DNA from: Lachnospira sp. UBA5912
Lineage (GTDB): Bacteria; Bacillota; Clostridia; Lachnospirales; Lachnospiraceae
Direction: 5' to 3'
DNA length: 10,201 bases
Assembly (NCBI GenBank): GCA_002435585.1
Contig: DJDY01000038.1
Span: 50,238-60,438, forward strand
Made by a program: the position numbers and the translations under genes. Below are positions 1-5,616 of this stretch, one piece after another; the stretch's first letter is position 1; each line of letters begins with the position of its first letter. A model generated the notes under the pieces. It worked only from the letters and a program-made list of their open reading frames with translations. It was not told where the DNA came from and searched no databases.

Positions 1-28
1 GTCACTGGTTCGATTCCGGTTCTAGGCA
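1..28 (+). tRNA. 3' end of a tRNA, probably tRNA-Thr (partial)
   Basis: Only the T-arm and the 3' acceptor strand lie in the window. The T-stem ACTGG (4-8) pairs with CCGGT (16-20) around the loop TTCGATT, then the acceptor strand TCTAGGC (21-27) and discriminator A28. The anticodon is outside the window. The variable/T-arm context (GTCACTGGTTCGATTCCGGT) resembles bacterial tRNA-Thr(UGU), and Thr next to Gly(UCC) is a common tRNA cluster order, so Thr is my inference. No CCA is encoded. Confidence 0.7.
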
Positions 29-52
29 TTTACATATTTATATATGCATTAT

Positions 53-123
53 GCGGGTGTAGTTCAATGGTAGAACACTAGCCTTCCAAGCTAGATACGT
101 GGGTTCGATTCCCATCACCCGCT
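53..123 (+). tRNA. tRNA-Gly (anticodon UCC)
   Basis: This is a complete 71-nt cloverleaf. The acceptor stem GCGGGTG (53-59) pairs with CACCCGC (116-122), with discriminator T123. The D-arm is GTTC/GAAC. The anticodon stem CTAGC (78-82)/GCTAG (90-94) carries the loop CTTCCAA, giving anticodon TCC at 85-87, which reads GGA and GGG glycine codons. The T-loop is TTCGATT. CCA is not encoded, so it must be added by the CCA-adding enzyme. A run of seven T (123-129) follows directly and probably ends the tRNA transcript. It lies 24 nt after the preceding tRNA, so the two are likely co-transcribed. Confidence 0.97.
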
Positions 124-194
124 TTTTTTAATAAAATAAAACCAGAAGAAGAAAAGAAAAAAGATATAAATATATAACTAAAGTTACAAACAAG

Positions 195-223
195 TTACGA
201 TTCCAGCTGTAATCAGATATAAT
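195..223 (+). promoter_or_regulatory. Putative sigma-A promoter of the diguanylate cyclase gene
   Basis: A perfect -10 hexamer TATAAT (218-223) lies 17 bp after a weak -35, TTACGA (195-200). A direct repeat of AAGTTAC (181-187 and 192-198) overlaps the -35 side. Transcription would start near 230, leaving a leader of about 45 nt. The -10 lies inside the inverted repeat 204-262, so a protein binding that repeat could affect initiation. The weak -35 makes dependence on an activator possible, but this is inference. Confidence 0.45.
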
Positions 224-262
224 GTTGTTATTTTATTAACAATATTATGCAATTATCAGCTG
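204..262. repeat. Long imperfect inverted repeat over promoter and leader
   Basis: The inner arms at 219-230 and 237-248 pair over 12 bp (one G-T) around a 6-nt loop. The outer CAGCTG at 204-209 and 257-262 are also complementary, with short TAAT/ATTA pairing between. The structure ends 3 nt before the GGAGG ribosome binding site (266-270) and includes the -10. No T-tract follows, so it does not look like an intrinsic terminator. It could be an operator for a dimeric regulator. As RNA the full hairpin would form only on transcripts starting upstream, for example from the tRNA operon. Confidence 0.6.
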
Positions 263-275
263 ACTGGAGGCCGTT

Positions 276-2090
276 ATGGATAAGATATCTAAAGATTATA
301 GTGTCAACGCCAGCATTATAGTCAGTGAGTATATGAACATTGTAAAGGCAGACGAAAGTCTTTTTATGTTTCTTGGGGAAACTTCAAATCTTATATTTAC
401 ACAGGCTATTTATCAACCGGATGTGGTGAAGTTTGAGACAGCAATTAAAGAAGCTGATGAGGGTGAACAGATATATGTATCTATAAGACTTAAGAGCCGA
501 GATGGTGATTACAGGTGGATGCGTGTGCTTATTAAGCCATATCATGACAGTGGAAAAATAAAATATTATAACCTTGAGATAACAGATATATATACACTGA
601 AAAGACAGAATGAGGAATTCAGGAGGGCATCGGAAATCCAGACAGAATTCCTAAGCGTTATCGGGGATTATCTGTATACATATGATATAAGTAATGACAG
701 TTTAAGGATAATACTTCCAGGTAATGGTAACCAGACGATAGTTTTATATGAGGGCAAGCTCGGAATATGGAGCAGCGATAAGCTCGATAACGAAAAGATA
801 GATAGTCAGAGCATAAAGGACTTTGAAGGCTTGTGTATGGCTATTGCATCAGGTGAAGCGTATTTTACGAGAGATATCAGAATGAAGCTTGCCGACTACG
901 ATGAAATTATGAGCTGGTATACATTTAAGGGCAAGAGAATCCGTAAAGATGATGACAGTAATATGATAGTTGGTGCCATAAGTGTTGCACATGGAAAGGA
1001 ATATGCAACAGAAGACATATCAGTACAGGATGAATTAAGGGATGCAGGAACTGATCTTCTTAATAAGAAAGCTATCACTAATTATGCAAGAAAACTTATA
1101 GATAAGAGAGTGAGTCATAAAGTAACGATAGCTATTATTGATATAGATGATTTTAAGACAATCAATGATACATATGGTCATATGTTTGGAGACGAGGTAT
1201 TACGTGATGTTGCCGGAATATTAAAAAAGACGGTTGGACGTAATGGTCTGTGCGGGCGTATAGGTGGTGATGAGATGTTCATAGTCATGGAACATCTTGA
1301 GGATGATGAGTCCATAAGAAGTATGCTTCGTACTATAAAGAATAATATATCATGGCTGTATCATGATGACCCAAGAAATATTAATAAAATAACCTGTTCA
1401 ATAGGAGCAGCCTCATATCCTGATGATGCAAGTGATTTCGACATGTTGTTTTCAATAGCGGATAAAATGCTTTATCTTGCCAAAGAAAAAGGAAAGAACA
1501 GATATATAATATATCATCCAGACCTTCACAGAAGCTATATAATGGGTGATGCAGCTGTTGAAACTACAGAAAAAGCATTTTACAAATATAGAAAACTAAG
1601 CATTGTCAATGATTTTATACAGCAGTATATATGTAAGCTTAGAAGTCCGAAAGATTGTCTTGACATGGTCATGTCAGCGTTTGAGATAGACAGCATATTT
1701 TTGTATGATATGTATGATGATAAAAGATATGTAATGGCGGGTAATGTGCCTGAATATGAGGAAAATGGCGAATTTCTTAAGGAAGATAATTATATACCGG
1801 ATTTCAGGGATGATGGAATAAAGACAATAGAAAACATTATTCTGTATGAAAGAAAAGCACCACACATGTATGAGGCGTTTGAAGAGATGGGAATCAAACA
1901 GCTGATTCAGGTAGTTGCATGTGTTGACAGGACAGTTGTTAATGATAACAGAAAGAACTTTTATGTAATATCGTTTAACAGAAACAGGCAGCTTAAGAAG
2001 TGGCCAGAAGTTGATATAGATTATCTTGGAATAATAGGTAATGTTATAGGTGAGGAATATCTGAAAGAGAAGAAAAAGAATGATAGATAG
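276..2090 (+). CDS. PAS-GGDEF diguanylate cyclase with C-terminal GAF-like region
   Basis: Predicted cytoplasmic diguanylate cyclase (2 GTP to c-di-GMP) of 604 residues with no membrane segment. Residues ~20-115 look like a PAS fold (the SRDGDYRWMRV stretch, then an ITDI-type end). Residues ~118-250 may be a second PAS-like domain. The GGDEF domain spans ~255-418: DLLNKKA opening, metal/substrate segment IDIDDFKTIND (288-298), and signature GGDEM (330-334), where Met replaces the usual Phe. No RxxD inhibitory site is visible five residues before the signature, so classical product inhibition is not expected. Residues ~420-604 resemble a GAF sensor domain but this is weak. The ATG is preceded by GGAGG with 5-nt spacing. 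The 3' end overlaps the following exonuclease gene by 11 bp, implying translational coupling. The input signal is unknown. Catalytic competence is inferred from motif retention. Confidence 0.88.
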   Translation: MDKISKDYSVNASIIVSEYMNIVKADESLFMFLGETSNLIFTQAIYQPDVVKFETAIKEADEGEQIYVSIRLKSRDGDYRWMRVLIKPYHDSGKIKYYNLEITDIYTLKRQNEEFRRASEIQTEFLSVIGDYLYTYDISNDSLRIILPGNGNQTIVLYEGKLGIWSSDKLDNEKIDSQSIKDFEGLCMAIASGEAYFTRDIRMKLADYDEIMSWYTFKGKRIRKDDDSNMIVGAISVAHGKEYATEDISVQDELRDAGTDLLNKKAITNYARKLIDKRVSHKVTIAIIDIDDFKTINDTYGHMFGDEVLRDVAGILKKTVGRNGLCGRIGGDEMFIVMEHLEDDESIRSMLRTIKNNISWLYHDDPRNINKITCSIGAASYPDDASDFDMLFSIADKMLYLAKEKGKNRYIIYHPDLHRSYIMGDAAVETTEKAFYKYRKLSIVNDFIQQYICKLRSPKDCLDMVMSAFEIDSIFLYDMYDDKRYVMAGNVPEYEENGEFLKEDNYIPDFRDDGIKTIENIILYERKAPHMYEAFEEMGIKQLIQVVACVDRTVVNDNRKNFYVISFNRNRQLKKWPEVDIDYLGIIGNVIGEEYLKEKKKNDR

Positions 2091-2781
2091 TTATATAGCA
2101 CTTGATCTTGAAACAACAGGACTCAATCCTTCTTATGACAGGATTATAGAGGTTGGTATGGCAAGGATAGAGCAGGGAAAGGTGACCGACACATATTCCA
2201 CGCTTATTAATCCAGGAATACAGGTAAGTGACAGAGTTGTGGAGCTTACAGGCATACATAATGAAGAACTTAGCGGTATGCCGCGCATAGAGGATGAGAT
2301 TAGCAGAATCCTCGATTATATAGGTGATTATCCCATACTGGGACATAATATAATATTTGATTACAGTTTCTTAAAAAAAGCAGCAATCAACAATAATATT
2401 ATATTTCAGGTAAAAGGAATAGATACGCTTAAGATGGCAAGGAGAATACTTCCAGAACTTGAACATAAAAGACTTGATTACTTGTGTGAGCATCTTGGAG
2501 TGAATCCAGGCAATTCCCACAGAGCGCTTGATGATGCACTTAGTGCAAGTGCAATATACTGGAAGTTATATTCAATAAAATCAGAAGATTCAGGCTTTGA
2601 GACAGCTTCTGAACTTGTATACAATGTTAAAAAGGACAGTCCTATAACACAGGCACAGAAAAATTATCTTATGGCACTTGTTGAAAAACATAAAGTTGAG
2701 CTTGATATTCCGGTTGAAGAGATGACTAAAAGCATGGCATCAAGAAACATAGATAAGATTATATCTGAGTACGGCAAGTAA
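2080..2781 (+). CDS. DEDDh 3'-5' exonuclease, DnaQ/Pol III epsilon-like
   Basis: A 233-residue protein whose first ~165 residues form a DnaQ-like exonuclease domain. All five DEDDh positions are visible: D9 and E11 in DLETTG (Exo I), D94 in GHNIIFD (Exo II), and H147 and D152 in HRALDD (Exo III). It should remove nucleotides from DNA or short RNA 3' ends using two divalent metals. Residues ~185-233 form a separate helical tail (ITQAQKNYL ... MASRNIDKIISEYG) that I recall from other Clostridia exonucleases but cannot name. The start ATG lies inside the end of the diguanylate cyclase gene (11-bp overlap, different frame) with only a purine-rich GAAAGAGAAG ahead of it, so it is probably expressed by coupling. 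It is much shorter than PolC and is not the polymerase itself. Repair/proofreading is the default role; activity on short oligonucleotides is also possible. Confidence 0.88.
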   Translation: MIDSYIALDLETTGLNPSYDRIIEVGMARIEQGKVTDTYSTLINPGIQVSDRVVELTGIHNEELSGMPRIEDEISRILDYIGDYPILGHNIIFDYSFLKKAAINNNIIFQVKGIDTLKMARRILPELEHKRLDYLCEHLGVNPGNSHRALDDALSASAIYWKLYSIKSEDSGFETASELVYNVKKDSPITQAQKNYLMALVEKHKVELDIPVEEMTKSMASRNIDKIISEYGK

Positions 2782-2838
2782 AAGATATGCTGTGGAATAT
2801 TGATAATAAGATACGGCATGTAAGAATAGTAAAGAATA

Positions 2839-2877
2839 ATACAGGGAACAGCTGGTATAAACAGCTGTTCCCTGTAT
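2839..2877. terminator. Strong 16-bp hairpin, likely bidirectional terminator
   Basis: A perfect 16-bp stem (2839-2854 with 2862-2877) encloses a 7-nt loop. It lies 57 nt after the exonuclease stop and 115 nt downstream of the stop of the convergent minus-strand gene. The right flank on the plus strand (ATTTATAT) is only moderately T-rich. Read on the minus strand, the flank is ATTATTCTTTACT, which is richer in T. It therefore probably separates the two convergent units. Confidence 0.75.
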
Positions 2878-2904
2878 ATTTATATCATTGCATTTATCAT
2901 TATT

Positions 2905-2944
2905 TTAGTGTCACAGATTAAAAGTTTTATAGTGTGGTCACTAA
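2905..2944. repeat. Interrupted inverted repeat between convergent genes
   Basis: TTAGTG (2905-2910) pairs with CACTAA (2939-2944), and CAC (2912-2914) with GTG (2934-2936), around a 19-nt AT-rich loop that itself contains AAAAGTTTT. No clear T-tract follows on either strand. It may add to the termination zone between 2782 and 2992, or be fortuitous in AT-rich DNA. Confidence 0.3.
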
Positions 2945-2992
2945 TGACTTTATAACATATTATTCATTAAGCGTATTATTTACTGCATTATA

Positions 2993-3610
2993 TTATTCAT
3001 CCAGCATATTTACAATCAGGTCTTTGTTTACTGATTTAATGAGTGTTGCATATTGCTTAAGTTTATTAATCTTTGATTCGTCATTGAGGTTTGAATATAT
3101 ATTTTTTAAATCTGCATAGCTGGAACGTATATCGGAGCCGATACGTACACCATATTCAAGATAGGAAGTGGCATCGGTTATATCGTCATGCTCTTTAAGT
3201 ATGTGTCCAAGTATGGAAAGATTCTTTATGAGTAAAGTGTAGTTGTCTTCATATTCTGTAAGTACCTCAAGATTAGCAACCCCATATTGGAGTTTAAGTT
3301 CTGTATTGGAATATTCAGACAGATTGATCATCTGCTTGTCTTTAAGTGACATGATGGTATCATATGCAGCACTGGCATCTGTATTATTATTGACAATATC
3401 TGAAAGGGAAGAACTGCTTTCGGTAGTTGGAAGAGAGTCATCCCATTTTATATAGTGCAAGTTGCTTATATCCTTTTTTCTTGTGGCATTGGCCTTTTGT
3501 TCACGCTCCCAGAATTGTTTTAATGTGTTTTCCTGTGATTTATTACTTTTTTTAAGATAAAGTTGAATTATTACTAATATTATTATAAAATAAGGCAATA
3601 TAAAATGCAT
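2993..3610 (-). CDS. Membrane-anchored protein of unknown function
   Basis: I do not recognise a named family. The 205-residue protein starts with a single hydrophobic helix (about residues 3-18, rich in Ile/Leu/Val) followed by positive residues (KKSNKS). This fits an N-in or signal-anchor topology with a large soluble domain. A conserved-looking charged stretch follows (LKQFWEREQKANATRKKDIS, about 30-49), then a Ser/Thr/Asp-rich linker (~58-80) and a mostly helical C-terminal half (~80-205) with TPR-like spacing of Leu/Tyr/Ala but no repeat I can prove. A good ribosome binding site (AAGGAGAT as read on the minus strand, plus-strand 3615-3622) precedes the ATG. It is divergent from the small membrane peptide at 3647; only 36 bp separate the start codons. 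No cysteine pairs or catalytic motif are visible. Confidence 0.75.
   Translation of the reverse strand: MHFILPYFIIILVIIQLYLKKSNKSQENTLKQFWEREQKANATRKKDISNLHYIKWDDSLPTTESSSSLSDIVNNNTDASAAYDTIMSLKDKQMINLSEYSNTELKLQYGVANLEVLTEYEDNYTLLIKNLSILGHILKEHDDITDATSYLEYGVRIGSDIRSSYADLKNIYSNLNDESKINKLKQYATLIKSVNKDLIVNMLDE
3563..3591 (+). promoter_or_regulatory. Putative promoter of the small membrane peptide gene
   Basis: TTGAAT (3563-3568) and TAAAAT (3586-3591) are spaced by exactly 17 bp, each close to the sigma-A consensus. They lie within the first codons of the divergent minus-strand gene and about 55 bp before the ATG at 3647. The local DNA is very AT-rich, so a chance match is possible. Confidence 0.4.
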
Positions 3611-3646
3611 ATTAATCTCCTTGATGTATGCGGAAATGAGGTTATC

Positions 3647-3754
3647 ATGATTAACTTGAAAAAAACCAAAACTAAAAGAGTATTTGCAGCAGTTATAATA
3701 GTTATACTTGTGCTTGCAATGGTACTTCCAATGGCAGTATCAGCGTTTATTTAA
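3647..3754 (+). CDS. 35-residue single-helix membrane peptide
   Basis: This short gene starts with a positively charged segment (MINLKKTKTKR) followed by about 20 hydrophobic residues (FAAVIIVILVLAMVLPMAVSAF) and a TAA stop. It has a clear ribosome binding site, GAGGT (3638-3642), four bases before the ATG. The design, a basic N-terminus then one transmembrane helix with almost nothing after it, is like the Firmicutes family of ~30-40-residue membrane peptides that includes the Listeria stressosome anchor Prli42. Membership is from general resemblance only. The AVSA end also resembles a signal peptide without a mature domain. The gene is divergent from the membrane protein at 2993-3610. Confidence 0.6.
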   Translation: MINLKKTKTKRVFAAVIIVILVLAMVLPMAVSAFI

Positions 3755-3908
3755 TAGTGTTTAATACAAGGTCTTATGATACCTGGATACAGTATGATAT
3801 AAGAGTCACAAGCTTTATCATGCAGGCATGAATGCTTTCTGACCCATACATCATAGTATAATTGTAATTAAATATATGTGCAAGTGAAAAATGAATATGG
3901 AGTATAGT

Positions 3909-3999
3909 GTGAAAAATAGATGAAAATAGATTTTTCACGCGCGTGATTTATGTCTGTGCGCACTTGACATAAACTCATTATGCGCAAAAAATGTGCGCA
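3909..3999. promoter_or_regulatory. Cluster of palindromes before the AIRS-like gene
   Basis: Three kinds of symmetry lie within about 90 bp. GTGAAAAAT (3909-3917) and ATTTTTCAC (3930-3938) are a perfect 9-bp inverted repeat around 12 bases. TCACGCGCGTGA (3935-3946) is a perfect 12-bp palindrome sharing TCAC with the previous arm. The 6-bp palindrome TGCGCA occurs three times (3957-3962, 3981-3986, 3994-3999), the first inside GTGCGCAC. The candidate -35 TTGACA lies between copies one and two. This looks like an operator region for one or more dimeric regulators, or competing RNA hairpins if transcription starts upstream. Confidence 0.55.
3964..3992 (+). promoter_or_regulatory. Putative promoter of the AIRS-like gene
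   Basis: A consensus -35 TTGACA (3964-3969) is followed 17 bp later by AAAAAT (3987-3992), a poor -10. Initiation near 3999 would leave a leader of about 15 nt with GAGGAT (4005-4010) before the ATG at 4014. Two TGCGCA palindromes flank the -35 and a third sits at the expected start site, a layout that suits repression. Confidence 0.4.
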
Positions 4000-4013
4000 G
4001 AAATGAGGATGAT

Positions 4014-5060
4014 ATGAGGACGGGAAAGGTATCGGATACGATTCTGTCAAGATCGGTGTTAAAGCCAGTTAACATAGTGCGTGGCAAGCTTATAACAAGA
4101 CTGGATATAGGTCAGGATGCTGGTGAAGTGCTGATACAGCAGGAGACTCTTTCATATAATAATGTAGAGAACAATAATGGTGATTATTCTGATGGCTGTG
4201 GAAGTGTTACACAGCACGAAAAAAATGATACAGGACAATTGTCATTGCTTACATCAACAGCGTGTGGCTATATGCCGCTTATAAAGGCTGTCAATAATAT
4301 ATATGCTGCAGGAGGGGTTGTGGCAGGTGTAAGTGACTGTATAATTATGGATGAAGGGTCAAGGGAAATACGTTTAAGAGAGACGATATCAGAACTTACA
4401 AGACAGGCGGCGATAACTGGAGCCTCGATAACAGGAGGACATACGACCGTCAGTAAAGGGGTATCATCACCAGTAGTTACAGTTACGGCTGCTGGCATAA
4501 GAAAATACGAGCGTATTAAGCCAGAGCCAGATGAGAAGATTATAATGACGGGTTACATAGGAATGAGTGGCATAAGGCAGCTTATAGATAAGAATACAGC
4601 CAGGGTGCATGATGTGTATAGTGATGATTATATCTTAAGGGCTTATGGCTGTGAAGAAGAATTATATATAGGAAATATTGTAGATATATTAAGAAAAAAC
4701 AACATAAACTGTTATATGCATGATGTATCAGAGGGAGGCATATTGGCAGCATTATGGGATATGTGTGAGTATGGACATACAGGACTAGATGTAGATATAA
4801 GAAGTATACCAGTTAAACAGGAAATAATAGAAATATGTGAGCTTCTTAATATTAATCCATATGAGCTTGAATCAATGGGATGTTTGTTAATGACATCGGA
4901 CAGTGATTGTGATATTATTAATATACTTAAAAGCTGCAATATAGAGGCACATGTTATAGGAAGGGTTACTAAGGGAAACCAGCGTATACTTCATAACAGG
5001 GAGGAAGACAGATTCCTTGATCTTCCAAAGCAGGACGAATTATATCGCAGTGAAAGCTGA
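4014..5060 (+). CDS. Divergent AIR synthase/HypE-like protein
   Basis: A 348-residue member of the PurM/HypE/ThiL/SelD superfamily, whose enzymes bind ATP and metal in a dimer interface. It keeps the domain plan: N-terminal TGKVSDTILSRSVLK, GQDAG (33-37), a GGHTTV segment (G141 G142 H143), and the C-terminal half opening with MHDVSEGGILAAL (H236 D237). In place of the usual TTD/STD Asp it has S81-T82-A83, and in place of the VND Asp it has V93-N94-N95, so two expected metal-binding acids are missing. The HypE carboxy-terminal cysteine is also absent (ends RSES). ATP-dependent catalysis like HypE is therefore doubtful; a regulatory or altered-substrate role is possible. I chose ATG 4014 because GAGGAT lies 5 bases ahead. 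A GTG at 3993 in frame would add seven residues but has no ribosome binding site. No hydrogenase genes are nearby. Confidence 0.8.
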   Translation: MRTGKVSDTILSRSVLKPVNIVRGKLITRLDIGQDAGEVLIQQETLSYNNVENNNGDYSDGCGSVTQHEKNDTGQLSLLTSTACGYMPLIKAVNNIYAAGGVVAGVSDCIIMDEGSREIRLRETISELTRQAAITGASITGGHTTVSKGVSSPVVTVTAAGIRKYERIKPEPDEKIIMTGYIGMSGIRQLIDKNTARVHDVYSDDYILRAYGCEEELYIGNIVDILRKNNINCYMHDVSEGGILAALWDMCEYGHTGLDVDIRSIPVKQEIIEICELLNINPYELESMGCLLMTSDSDCDIINILKSCNIEAHVIGRVTKGNQRILHNREEDRFLDLPKQDELYRSES

Positions 5061-5065
5061 TAATA

Positions 5066-5099
5066 AGCCGTATTGAATCTTATGCTATATAAGGCGGCT
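5066..5099. repeat. Nested inverted repeat before the regulator gene
   Basis: AGCCG (5066-5070) pairs with CGGCT (5095-5099), and inside it CTTAT (5079-5083) pairs with ATAAG (5089-5093) around GCTAT. It begins 5 bases after the AIRS-like stop and ends 8 bases before the TATAAT at 5107. No T-tract follows, so an operator (for example for the AsnC-type protein encoded next) is as likely as a weak terminator. Confidence 0.35.
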
Positions 5100-5106
5100 G
5101 CAAAAC

Positions 5107-5112
5107 TATAAT
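5107..5112 (+). promoter_or_regulatory. Candidate -10 element of the regulator-aminotransferase operon
   Basis: A perfect TATAAT lies 21 bp before the ATG at 5134, but no -35 occurs at 16-18 bp spacing; the nearest TTGAAT (5073-5078) is 28 bp away. Such a promoter would need an activator, and the inverted repeat 5066-5099 sits where one would bind. Self-activation by the encoded AsnC-type protein is a reasonable inference. Confidence 0.3.
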
Positions 5113-5133
5113 TAATTGAAAGGGTATAATGAT

Positions 5134-5616
5134 ATGAGAGAAAAAATCCTTAACTTGTTAGAAAAAAATGCAAGAATTGACATTCACGATATGGCGGTTA
5201 TGCTTGGAGCCGCGGAATATGAAGTCGCGAATGAGATTGCAGACATGGAAAAGGAACATATTATATGTGGTTATAATACCCTTATCAATTGGGATAAAAC
5301 AGGTGAAGAGAAGGTTACAGCACTTATTGAGGTCAAGGTTACACCACAGAGAGGTCTTGGTTTTGACAGCATAGCTGAAACTATATATAAGTATGATGAA
5401 GTGACATCGGTATATCTTATGTCTGGTGGATTTGATTTTACAGTTATAATCGAAGGTAAGACTATGAAGTCAGTTGCACAGTTTGTGGCAGCAAAGCTTG
5501 CGCCACTTGAATCTGTCTTAAGTACTTCTACACATTTTGTGCTTAAGAAGTATAAGGATTATGGAACTGTATTAGACGAAGAATATAAGGATGAAAGGAT
5601 GCTGGTGACACCATGA
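5134..5616 (+). CDS. Lrp/AsnC-family transcriptional regulator (AlaR-like)
   Basis: A 160-residue DNA-binding regulator. Residues ~1-58 form an AsnC-type winged helix-turn-helix (ILNLLEKNARIDIHDMAVML through IICGYNTLINWDK). Residues ~65-140 form the RAM/AsnC ligand-binding domain, with the conserved VYLMSGGFDFTVIIEG core that usually binds an amino acid at an oligomer interface. Length is normal for the family. ATG 5134 is preferred over an in-frame TTG at 5116 because AAAGGG (5119-5124) precedes it at usable spacing. The stop overlaps the aminotransferase start (ATGA, 4 bp), so the two are translated together. This arrangement equals Bacillus subtilis alaR-alaT (yugG-yugH), where the regulator activates the alanine transaminase gene. 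I infer the same relationship here, with alanine as a likely effector; other amino acids are possible. Confidence 0.88.
   Translation: MREKILNLLEKNARIDIHDMAVMLGAAEYEVANEIADMEKEHIICGYNTLINWDKTGEEKVTALIEVKVTPQRGLGFDSIAETIYKYDEVTSVYLMSGGFDFTVIIEGKTMKSVAQFVAAKLAPLESVLSTSTHFVLKKYKDYGTVLDEEYKDERMLVTP

Noticed and set aside
3993..4013. In-frame GTG at 3993 as start of the AIRS-like gene.
   Set aside because: No ribosome binding site precedes it and it overlaps the third TGCGCA palindrome; ATG 4014 has GAGGAT five bases ahead.
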